DNA from: Ophioceras dolichostomum
Taxonomy: Eukaryota; Ascomycota; Sordariomycetes; Magnaporthales; Ophioceraceae
Reading direction: 5' to 3'
Length of the DNA stretch: 60,446 nucleotides
Assembly (NCBI GenBank): GCA_003049485.1
Contig: PYST01000236.1
Location: 1 to 60,446 of the forward strand
The notes beneath the pieces are model-generated. The model searched no databases. It was not told the DNA's origin and saw only the letters and a list, made by a program, of their open reading frames with translations. Within the stretch, counting starts at the first letter, position 1. Every line of letters starts with the position of its first letter. Positions 32,401 to 40,859 of the stretch are shown here, in pieces. Position numbers and translations under genes: made by a program.

Positions 32401-33297
32401 GTGCCGGCCACCATCGTCTACAAACTCGTGACGAGCAACACGCTGTACCCGGATGACGCGCACACAGCCGCCCTGATCGGCGCGAGGAGCAACGCCGAGA
32501 TGCGCGCGCTTGTCATTGGCAGTGGTGGCCGGAAGCAAGCTAAAATGTCTTTTGCAACGGCTGCGGCCCGACAAGCAACCTCCAGCGACTCAGAATGGCC
32601 AGTGAGGCTTGAGAATCCGCCCGAGGAGGAAGAAGACGACTACACACAAGGCCAGCCCTACATCAAAGCATGCTTCGCGCTCAACATCCTCGGCGGCTCC
32701 GCCGGCCTCGCCCAGGCGCTCCTCAAGCAGCGCGTCGAGATGCTGAAGGCGGCGCGCATCGAGGCGGACCTGCCGCTCACAAAGCTGGAGCTGTGGTGCA
32801 ACCGCATCGGCAACGCGTGCTCGTTCGGGCTGCTGGCGAGCAACGCGCCGTACGTCGCGCAGGGCGGCTGGTCGGGGCTCAACACGTTCTGCGCAGTGCT
32901 GACGCTCATCAAGTCCGTGGTGGACATGACGGGGTGGGGGATGAACAGCTCTTGGGGGGTCGAGATGCAGAAGCTGAGGAAGGGGTGGGATGCGTGGGGT
33001 AGCGGCGTTGCGGATGGTGTTATCAACACGCTGTGGCTGCTGCCTGCGTTTGGGTCCTTCATTGGCACGGCGGAGGAGGACAGGACGGCGTCGGGGACGG
33101 TGAATTTCATTGCGTGTTTGTGTCTTGACGCGAGCGGCATGACGGGTTTCCTGAATGTCAAGAAGGTTGATGTCAAGATCAAGGCGATCGCGATCGCGTC
33201 TGGGATACTGCTGCTGGCTGTGGGTTCGGGCACGCTGATGTTGGGCGGGTGGATTAATCTTATGGAAAACGAAGACGAGTTGAAGAAGGAGAAGTAG
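29413..33297 (+). CDS. Large protein with beta-rich N-terminus and membrane-prone helical C-terminus
   Basis: A 1294-residue single exon with no signal peptide. Residues 1-440 consist of repeated short strands with motifs such as FFSIGTD, VLYVTREL and GYTNLFVSGDEGLWVFDA, suggesting a beta-propeller or tectonin-like domain. About 445-505 looks like a beta-sandwich (AEVPVSVNDVHHVLYPGEPV). Residues 720-785 form long amphipathic helices rich in Trp (WIGEKIYHAYLDC, MVWDWIKVAWEKLKAF) ending in VWPSILRTHRVFK. Hydrophobic helices follow at about 930-965 (AELVLRAAKHLVVKILDVG), 985-1007 (LSLLDLICLVAAVPATIVYK) and 1256-1284 (AIASGILLLAVGSGTLMLGG). The arrangement, a recognition domain plus helices able to enter a membrane, is what pore-forming or membrane-remodelling proteins show, but I recognise no named family. 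A 343-codon antisense frame (30373-31404) is a codon-bias artefact. Confidence 0.85.
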   Translation: MEISAQTDIMLNQKQATIMAADKAFTVLQTKDGDSLFFSIGTDPNDADGSEDVLYVTRELRNGVSTTGWDQVDLSSRVSPGKHVGVSSFAMAQNVQTLAFDLIIVASVNYSANDTLFISSGHKDVPADWANGVSWAELRFDAVSVDGPKITPPNPLKIADVFLMNISNASGTSVLNCFVDIIRDPLTSTTKALDRYYIDLAPSASPAWNRHLLALDIAAGSVQSCLGRREKDAAPGIYTFGTIGGDRNKQLLYIPQYVSKQFKVAPRSARLQPPKGSTSIASAATAAGYTNLFVSGDEGLWVFDAKNQTEAGVAVLAVPALSIAGQNVSARLRNLSAATVGSTTSVWGLNAQNDLIYTSCPAGRETKPASWSSPVPIMSGVQNFAFFLNKSRDEAHVLFAHIGGELLRKISQDPVTATWSSYEILLPSPDVKQVVEYDSFTSHITVWDSATGQAASDVSVDLTATAEVPVSVNDVHHVLYPGEPVRVKTSLNGTVTVIQAAPSLSQAVTYSVTVTSTGQAGKTVIAIVDPLEKANERMRALQSGEDVTNATAMREDGTRYPLVDGGVSKQDKDAMAQALQQMLEARKSLPADGSKASSTTATVAASSGPSLVAARALATAQISSPQLKPFAVTFHKDGTGAFFHHGAAAQKVIAGAVPIYDTRHEVSGRMAISSSSTALAAKVSPLAPLPEPILHAAGDLSRLIKKAGDALTSFACDAVGQIYRAVVWIGEKIYHAYLDCKAALDRFLDMVWDWIKVAWEKLKAFLDDLFVWPSILRTHRVFKTVMNNSLDHLIDSIVDAEETVADKLDDMTKRVQDWAGLKDKVADGSTVGFLSKSASSGTKDTDSPKANWVLQHLTSALSGGISSGDDKGEGPGSMTGAVLKAFQEALQNLLELIEEEAGGLANAALQANEVARNINNMRPEEAGAKILGIIAELVLRAAKHLVVKILDVGRIIVGLIKGVVNAPIRIKVISPLYEQLVGSPLSLLDLICLVAAVPATIVYKLVTSNTLYPDDAHTAALIGARSNAEMRALVIGSGGRKQAKMSFATAAARQATSSDSEWPVRLENPPEEEEDDYTQGQPYIKACFALNILGGSAGLAQALLKQRVEMLKAARIEADLPLTKLELWCNRIGNACSFGLLASNAPYVAQGGWSGLNTFCAVLTLIKSVVDMTGWGMNSSWGVEMQKLRKGWDAWGSGVADGVINTLWLLPAFGSFIGTAEEDRTASGTVNFIACLCLDASGMTGFLNVKKVDVKIKAIAIASGILLLAVGSGTLMLGGWINLMENEDELKKEK

Positions 33298-33850
33298 AAA
33301 GGACAGCAAGCAGGGGGGACGGTCCGTAGTTTCGTGTAAATAAGTGATGCTTCCTGGTATTATTGTAGGGTAACTATCTGATGATGCCGATACACTGGAG
33401 TTTCTTTGTGGCTTAGGTACCTAGGTACCTGCCTGCCTAGGTACCTACTTAGGTTGTACCGTGGATATGCTGCGATATAGGAGACAAATAATTAGAGGAC
33501 AGCGTGCGTAAGTGCGACTGATACATGGAAGCTCACCCATCATCTGTGCTGCAACGCTGCTCCTACTCCTTTCGCTCCTTCTGCCAGTCGATTTTCCGCA
33601 GGCAGGCAGGCAGGACCTTACATACCTACCGTCTAATCACCGGGTGGCCACCCAGATGGCCGGCAGGCCTCTGCCGGGTCGGCGCAGTGTGGGGACGCCG
33701 GCGCTTCTGGGCCTGCGGTTTCTCCCAGGCATCGGCGTCAGCCTTTCGCTTGACGCCCTGCTTGATCGTGTCTATCCTCTGGCAGTAGTCGAGCTGCTCC
33801 ATGGTCAGGAACCGCTCATTCAATGGGGAGGTCCGGCGCTTCCGGGAACG
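33298..33850. other. Intergenic with clustered TAGGTACCTA palindromes
   Basis: 33414-33447 contains two intact TAGGTACCTA palindromes and an intervening partial copy, the densest cluster in the window. Otherwise empty: 3' flank of the large gene and 3' flank of the next minus-strand locus. Confidence 0.5.
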
Positions 33851-34478
33851 CTAGAGCGCGAGCGCCGCGACGTTGGCGGTCTTTGGGTCCCGCGGCAGAT
33901 GCACAGGCCGGGCTCGCAGTCGGAACCGGCCGCTGTTGCTGATGCCGTTGCCATTGCCACGGCCGTTGGCGACTGCCTCCGCGGGTCTGCCGGGGGCGCT
34001 GCCCCTGTAGTCGGACGTGCGCCACACCTCGTGGCTCCCGTCGCGCCTCTGCCACTGCAGGGCGAAGCCGCGGGTCCACTGGTAGGTCTTGAGGATGGCG
34101 GCGCCGGGCTGCAGGGCGAACTCGGGCCAGCTGTACCGTGCCGAGCGGATCTGCGGCTTGTTCCGCCGGACGGAGACGAGCAGCTTCCGTGTCCTTGTCG
34201 CTCTTCTCGTCAAACGGGATGAGATCTTGGCTTCTGGCCTTGCTATTTTTGTGGATCACACCGCTCTCTGCGTTTCTCTCTGCGTCTTGGTGATCGGTGG
34301 TCCGCTCGTTGGCCGGCTCGGCGGCCGGCTCCTTGGCATGGGCTTCAACTTCTTGGTCCAGCTGCTCCTGCGTGCTCAGCAGGGGCTCAGGCACTTTGAC
34401 GGCGAGACGTTGCTCGTCATCAGAGGTGGCGCCTTTCGGGGAAGCGGCGACGCTGGCCACCACTTCCGTCAAGGACAT
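33851..34478 (-). pseudogene. Small acidic/basic protein gene with apparent frameshift
   Basis: The first part reads MSLTEVVASVAASPKGATSD and stays open and protein-like (Glu/Asp-rich, VPEPLLSTQEQLDQEVEA) to about FDEKSDKDTE near 34200. Beyond that the same frame becomes Arg/Ala-rich antisense-like sequence. The neighbouring frame then takes over with KLLVSVRRNKPQIRSA and RYSWPEFALQPGAA, continuing through TYQWTRGFALQWQRRDG to a stop at 33851. The second frame has a stop just upstream (about 34254), so the two overlap but cannot be one continuous ORF. No GT..AG intron of normal length fits the junction by eye. Either a one-base indel (true pseudogene or sequence error) or an intron I failed to see joins them. 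No domain is recognised. Confidence 0.45.
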
Positions 34479-35143
34479 GTTGATGGTGGGGGTCGGTGCT
34501 AAAATTCCTTGGTTTGGTTAGGGCTCACGAAGAAATGAAGAGTACTACCTCTTACCTTAGATCGTCGAGGGAGGTTTGCGGCAAATTAGGTGGTAGGAAG
34601 GAAGAACGCGTGTGGGAGGGAGGGTTGGCTGGTGTTGATTTTGTACCGAGACCAGAATGTTCAACTCAGGAGCGCCTCCAAATCCAAATGGTAACCGACA
34701 CCATAATCAATATCCACAAAGGATTCCACCGTCTTTGTTAGGAATATATGGTGAAGGGCAAATGCTTGTTAATTGGATAACAACGAGAGGGCAAGGTGTG
34801 CGTGAACCGATCAAAGGTCCACTTCAAGCTTCCCTGTCAATAGTAGTCCTGAAGTTGAGGAAAGAAACATTCACCAGGCTACGGAGAGTGGGAAGGCTCA
34901 CCTGCCGTCTAAATCCCATCCGATATCATATCACACCTGCCGAAAATTCACCCGCCGAAGCAACCACTAGTTCTTCTTACCTTTTTTTAATCCCCTCGTC
35001 TTCTTTCCACAAATCTCGGCGAGCAGCAAACATCAATCACCAGAACAGCACTAAGCTGGAAAATATCTCCGCGCATTTGCCTAGCGCGTCTTTGTATTCC
35101 CTTTTTTTTCAAGAGTAGTACCTATTACCCTGGCGAGAAAAAA
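34479..35143. other. Intergenic, divergent
   Basis: Separates the start of the minus-strand damaged gene from the plus-strand pseudogene. No motif is seen beyond T-rich stretches before 35144. Confidence 0.5.
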
Positions 35144-36181
35144 ATGGACCTTTTCACCGCCTCGGGCGACGACGCGTCGAGCGGAAGCCTGTCACCTCCC
35201 CCTCCAAGCGACGGCTCGGATGGAAACGAAGTAGACAACCCGGCTGGAGAGCAGAGCAGCAGCCATCGCGGCCACTCGGTCTATTCCAACTCACGCCGAC
35301 GCCGGAGCAGATGCAAGCGGGTTACCAGCAATACCAGCAACCCGGCCATAAACACTTGGAACCTCAGCAACTCCAGCTTCAACCTCAACTCCAATTACAA
35401 CCGTCTCTCCAGCCGCAGCTCCAGCAACAAATGAAGCATCAGTACGTCACTGGTGCTGCCGCCTGCCAACCGCTGGCCGAGCTCGATCCCGCGCTGTTCG
35501 ATCCCGCCATGCTAGATCCCACGATGGGACTAGGTGCACAAACCCATGGCCGAGCAGATCGCGTCCGTAACGCCAGACATGCTCACGCACATCAATAAGA
35601 ACTTGGAAGCCGCTCATCTGTACCTCGAGCCGAACACCGAGCACAATATTACCAAATGGGCCTGGAACCTGGTCATCGGCCTGCGAGCCACGACACCAGG
35701 CCCGCCGTACGGTTTATTCTCCCTCCTGGAGATCTAACAGGTCTGGGAGATGCTGGTGCGGTTCCGAGGAACGCTGGACAACCCGATGGGCCAGAAGCCG
35801 GACCTCGCGCGCCACTTTTTCCACGACGGCGTGCGCCGGCTGCGCGAACGCGTGGAGGCCGACCTGGCGCGTCTCCACTACCTCCCGAGCGAGGCCGCCG
35901 TCTCGACCGCGGCCGGGGGGCTCATCTCGACGCGAATCTCCACGATCTTCCAGACGTCGCGCCAGGCCACGCCCGAGACCAAGAGCTTCCTCTCGCGAGC
36001 CAACGCCGTCCGTGCCTTCGCGAGCGTGAACCTTGACCGGCTGCCCCTTTCTAAGTTCCAGATCATGACGGCCGCGTTCGCCGTCTAGAAGAAGGCCACG
36101 GCCCCGAACACCTGGGAGATGGCGTTTCTCACGCTGATGCTGCACATTATGGCGGACCTCGCTGGACCGTATGGCTCCTGA
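35144..36181 (+). pseudogene. Decayed gene with Gln-rich segment: two frameshifts and two stops
   Basis: A start-like MDLFTASGDDASSGSLSPPP opens in one frame. Near 35285 the coding sense passes to another frame (LFQLTPTPEQMQAGYQQYQQ, then many LQLQPQLQ units). Near 35530 it returns to the first frame (MAEQIASVTPDMLTHINKNL). That frame continues through TAA at 35735 (LLEI*QVWEML) and TAG at 36086 (AFAV*KKATAP) to a final stop at 36179-36181. Sequence on both sides of each stop keeps protein-like character, so this was one protein of about 340 residues. Both stops could come from C-to-T changes (CAA to TAA, CAG to TAG). No domain is recognised; the Gln-rich N-terminus suggests a regulatory protein, a guess. 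Confidence 0.6.
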
Positions 36182-37790
36182 TGGCTGCGATCCTGGGTGA
36201 TGCTGAGGGGATGTTACCGAAACTCGACGCGGGAAGCGTTCTACTTCTGTCGTCTTTCAGTTTTCTTCCCTTTCTTCCAATTTACACAACGAGCGAACAA
36301 GACCATACGAGAACGCCAGTGAGTATACTTTTGGCTTCACTGAGGTTTAAGCAGAGCGGTTCACTCGGATTAATACTACCCACCCTGCGCAGCAACGATC
36401 AGTATGCATCAACGCAACAGGAAGTTGTTATTTTCAACCTCTTTGCATGTGTGGCGGACTGTCTGGTCAGTCTGTAACCTGGGTTATTGAGCTGAACGGT
36501 TTCCACCCAACTAGGGCAAGTTGGGGTCGGGGGCCTGTTTTCTGTAGAGGAAAGACACACAGTCTATGCTGCGCTGGACAGGATGTACGACAGGCGAGCT
36601 CGTCTCGATTGGTGGGTACCTACTACTGGCTTGTATCTCAACGAGGGGCAGGAGTGGGAGCCACCGACACCAGCCGGACTACCAACCACTCTGATGATCA
36701 CAGCGCAATAGCAGCCACGGGAACCTCGGCCAACATCTCTGTCGCGCATCCATATGCCTCCACGGCGAGCCCCGTGCGAGACCAGGCAGGCCGACGTACT
36801 ACTCCCTACCCAACGTACCGGGCTCCCACGGATTCCTGCGGCGTGTGGTGCAAATAAAATCCTCCTTCATCTCCCCAGGAACGTCGGGCCACTGGAAGCA
36901 AGCATATCAACATCGTATTTCATTTTCTGCCTACGGAGGAAAGGGTTTCAAGCTGTCTTCGTTTACTTCATTGCCCCCCTAGCAGGGTTGATGCGCTCGC
37001 TCGCGCTCACTCGCACCTGCATGTCCTCGCCACCACTAACTGGCCAATTATCTCGCCGATACTACCGCCCATCTCCTCGTGCCGCACGGCGCTATTCCGG
37101 GGGGCCGATTGGGGCTGCTCGGCTCGTGAGAAACCCCAGATTTCGACTTGAATGGTGGAAATGATCAACCCCCTAGGCTGAACTTGAATAGCGCTGAAGC
37201 CGATCCGTGCCAAATGCTTGCCTCTAGGCTCACCGAGGTTAGCACCTTGCATAAAGAGCAACAAATAGTGCAATGATCGTTCCCTCAACTAGTCTCGTGC
37301 GCCAGACGCGAGTTGCCGCGCCGCTCTGAGCCGCGTCTGAGGAGCCTTGGCGAGATAGCATCCTTAGTAATTGACATCGCTCCGGGATGTTTACCTTAGC
37401 AAAAATACCGGCAGGGTTTGAACCTGAATCTCGGGTGCCGCTGAAAAAAAGACAGTCGCCAGGGCCATTGAGCCCTATGCATACCTCGTCCGATCAGATA
37501 GTCGTACCTGGCAGAAAGAGACAAGGGGCCTTACCGGCGCTTCTCAGACTTTGTATGTCGGACCATTGCTGAAGGCATTTTTACGAGCTTGGGGGCTCCA
37601 AACGCACCACCTCTATATACGACGACTGCAGGACCGGGCTTACATGGCTTGGGTTAATGGATCTACAAAATCTGGGTCTGGGACCAAGAAACTATCGTTA
37701 AATAGAGCTGAGAGGAGCCCCTTAGTCTCCCGGGACAACTGGTTGCAACGATCAACGACAAGAGGTCCAGCCTTGACAGAATAACGACTC
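36182..37790. other. Intergenic 1.6 kb with tRNA-like unit
   Basis: Apart from the tRNA-like segment (37401-37478) nothing is supported; short frames have no motifs. The right part is the upstream region of the DUF3176 gene. Confidence 0.5.
37401..37478 (-). ncRNA. tRNA-like Pol III unit, possible tRNA pseudogene
   Basis: On the minus strand a box A-like GGGCTCAATGG (37465-37475) and a box B-like GGTTCAAACCC (37414-37424) are followed by TTTTT (37401-37405), a Pol III terminator. The D-arm region forms a perfect hairpin (AGGGC-TCAATG-GCCCT), the T-arm pairs CAGG with CCTG around TTCAAAC, and a T-rich loop sits where the anticodon should be (CTG..CAG stem, TTT possible). No proper 7-bp acceptor stem can be formed, so this is not a functional tRNA by eye. 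It may be a tRNA pseudogene, the head of a SINE, or a mitochondrial tRNA fragment. Confidence 0.4.
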
Positions 37791-40586
37791 ATGAACAGAA
37801 TGAATTCGCGTTCCCATCCCTCCGAACTCGGAGCTCAACGACGTCCTCCTTCTCCGGGCTTGCATGCCATGAGATCCCAACCTCCAAACCGGACCAATGC
37901 GAGTTCTCATAGGGCCACGCACTCACCACTGTCCCCCTTCAACTCGTCCCAAAGCTTCTTCTTAGACCCCTCTCAGGACTCCATTGGACATCCTCCCCGT
38001 CCAGACTCTCCCATTTCCAGAACCATCGGCAACCAAGATGGGCATCTGCCTGTGTCGGGGTTCAGGTCGGCCTTCTCTCGCACCCAGCAGGCCAGCCCGC
38101 TGCCACCATGGAGCAACCCACGGCGAACTGAGACGGCACCCATCATGCCACCAACAGCCACCCAAGGCCAACGCCAAGCCTTCGAGATGGCCAACATGAG
38201 CCGTTCCTCGACGTCTCCGTCCACCACCCCCCTGCAAGATGGCACCCCGCCAATGAGCTACCAGGCCATACCTAGCGTCACGGATCACGCATACCGGGAG
38301 CTGCCCCCGGTTCTGCTGTTCAACAGCCACTCGTTCGACACCCTTCAGTCTAGCGCATCCACCGTCGTAGCTGATGACGGAGAGAATCTCCGTCGCATGT
38401 CAACTCGATCATTGACCGATCATCAGCCTCTTGCCAGAAACGGCAATATCCCACGAAAACCAGTGCCGCCTCCCTCGATGCTCAGCAGACAGTCCATCGC
38501 TCCATTGCCGATGGGCGCTAACGATTCAGGCGCACCCCACAGTCTAGCAAGGTCCTGGTTCAAGCTAAAAACGGACAAGGGCAAGGGGAAGGCTCAGGAT
38601 GGTGACAAGGACATCAAGACAAAGAAGAATGCGCAACCCTTCCATTGGTGGTGGTGGTGGGAGATCGCCTCAGTCACCACCAGCATCACAAGCATGTGTC
38701 TCCTCCTGACCGCCCTCCTCTTAACAAGCGACACGTCCCTTGCGGCCTGGACCTTCCCCATCCGACCCAACGCGCTTATCTCAATTCTCACTACTGTCGG
38801 CAAGACCTCCCTCCTCGTCGCCGTGGCCGCCTGTCTAAGCCAGCTGAAATGGCGTCACTTCCACGAGGCTCCGCACCCGCTCGACCAGCTGCAGCTGTTC
38901 GAAGACGCCAGTCGCGGGCCGTGGGGCTCTCTTGTGCTGCTCTGCCAGCTGCGAGCTCGTGCTCTCCTCGGCTGGGGCCTGGCACTCGTCACTCTTGCTT
39001 CCCTGAGCATGGACCCGGTCGCCCAGCAGATCCTGGACTTCCCAAACAGAGATGTAGTACTGCATGGCGCGAAGGCCGAGCTGGCCGCGGCCACGCAGTA
39101 CGTCCCTGTGGCATTTCAGAACCAAGGTTTCTGTTAGTACCATCCCGATCCTTTACCCCCACCCAATCACCAGCTAGCAGTCGAACAGTGGGACGTCCTA
39201 CCCTGACCACGGTTAACTTTTTCAGACCACGAGAACACACCTGTCGCCAACGAGCAGCTGCTCAAATTCGAATTCACCACCCTCAGCGGCGCCATGGGCA
39301 CAGTCCTAGAGCCACACTTCGTCTGCCCAGGCGCCGCGTCAAGCTGCACCTTCCCTGCATACAGCACGCTGGGAGTGTGCTCCACATTCTCCAACATCTC
39401 ATCCGAGGTAATCACCGAATCGGAGCTGACAGTTGCCAACCTGACCACCCAAAGCGGCGTCTCGTACACCTTCTACCCGCCCGGCCACGAGGCCAGCCTC
39501 CGCGACAGCGAAAGACTCCGGTTCCATACCAACTACAGCCAGACGACCGAGTGGTCCGACATCCTCAAGGTGTACCACGACTCTGCGTCCATAGGGTTTG
39601 GCGGCTACTCGGTCCTCGCCCTGCGCATTCCTCGCCACAACATCCAGTCCGGCACCGCACCCCGCAGCGGCCAGCCCGTGCGCGCCGAGATGTACCGCAT
39701 GTCGTGGTACTGGTGCGAGCAAACGTATTCCTCTACCGTCATCTCGAACGGAGGCCAGCTCAGCCTCGGCCCACTCTCCTCCACCGAACGTCTTACGCAC
39801 ATCTCGATCGACGGCGACCACGTCACCTACCTCGCCAACCGCACGGGCACTCCTTACCAGCTCTCGATACCCGTAGACGGCGTCTACTGGAACATGGTCG
39901 GCGACCTGTTCAACGCGCACGTGTACCTGACGGGCAATACCTTCTCGTACATGCAGACGCGCCTGAAGTACAGCCGCTTCGGGTTCTACATGTGGAGCGC
40001 CGACCTGCAGAAGGTCACCGAGGACGTGGCTGCCACGCTGACTGGCATGATTCGCAGCGACGCGAATAGCACCGACCAGCTGAACAGCAACGCGACAGTT
40101 GTCGTCGGCAAGGCGCACGCCAGCGAGACGTACATCGAGGTGCGGTGGGCGTGGCTTGTCGTGCCGTTTCTGGAGACGGTGCTTACAGCGGGCCTGCTTG
40201 TCGCTACGATTGTGACGACGAGGAGGGAGGGGCAGCCGCCGTTGCTGAAGACTTCTATTCTGGGGCTGCTGTTCCACGGACTTGGGTGGGAGAGGAGGGC
40301 CGAGGGTGGGGATAGTCGGGATGAGAGTATAGAGGGCAGGATTGAGAGCAGGGTTGAGAACACGGCTGGCACGGGATCTGGCACGGGATCTGGCACGGCG
40401 ACTGCCCAGCATTCTGTCGTCCCGTTGGAGCAGCGCCGCGGGCCAGGAGGAGCAGGCGAAGCTGTGGTTGAGACTGCGGAGACGCTGGAGGTTGCAGCCC
40501 GTGGCATAGTGGTCCAGTTGGGCCGGGATTCGGACGGGACGGTGCGCTTCCTGCAGGTTGAGAACAAAGACACTCCACTCGTGTAG
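37791..40586 (+). CDS. DUF3176-type membrane protein
   Basis: Two exons (37791-39132, 39226-40586) give 900 residues. The N-terminal 280 residues are Ser/Pro-rich and disordered. A striking run of five Trp (HWWWWWEIASVTTSITSMC, about 286-290) leads into the first membrane helix. Further helices occur at NALISILTTVGKTSLLVAVAA and LLGWGLALVTLASLSMDPVA. PLDQLQLFEDASRGPWGS is the typical DUF3176 signature. After the 93-bp intron comes a long extracellular domain with Asn-linked glycosylation sequons and a few Cys, and a late membrane helix (WAWLVVPFLETVLTAGLLVATIV). The C-terminal tail carries a GTGSGTGSGT repeat. The donor GTTAGT and acceptor TTTTTCAG join GF-YHENTPVAN in phase 1. The family's function is unknown; it is common in filamentous ascomycetes. 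Overlapping longer frames (38645-40069) are shadows. Confidence 0.88.
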
Positions 40587-40859
40587 ACAATGGGTGAATG
40601 TCCGAAGGGATTTCTATGTTGTCTCGTTAGTTTTAGGTCATAGGGCTTCAGCCGAGAACGATGAAAGGTACAGGATGACTTGGTAAAGGGCTATTGCATG
40701 CATGCGATGGAAGAAGCACTCTTAGAGTGTTAGGTTCACGATTAGACAAAGCAGTGACTTGACTCATCTAATAGCTTTCCCCATGCAATGTCAAATGCAA
40801 CTTTGTCCGGCGTAGGCCACGGCAGGTCGTCCATGAATTCCGTCAACGTTCTTAGTGGA

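Noticed and set aside
38645..40069. 474-codon plus-strand frame, and 39399-40412 (337 codons, minus)
   Set aside because: Both overlap the DUF3176 exons in other frames and are Arg/Pro/His-rich shadow translations that ignore the supported intron at 39133-39225.
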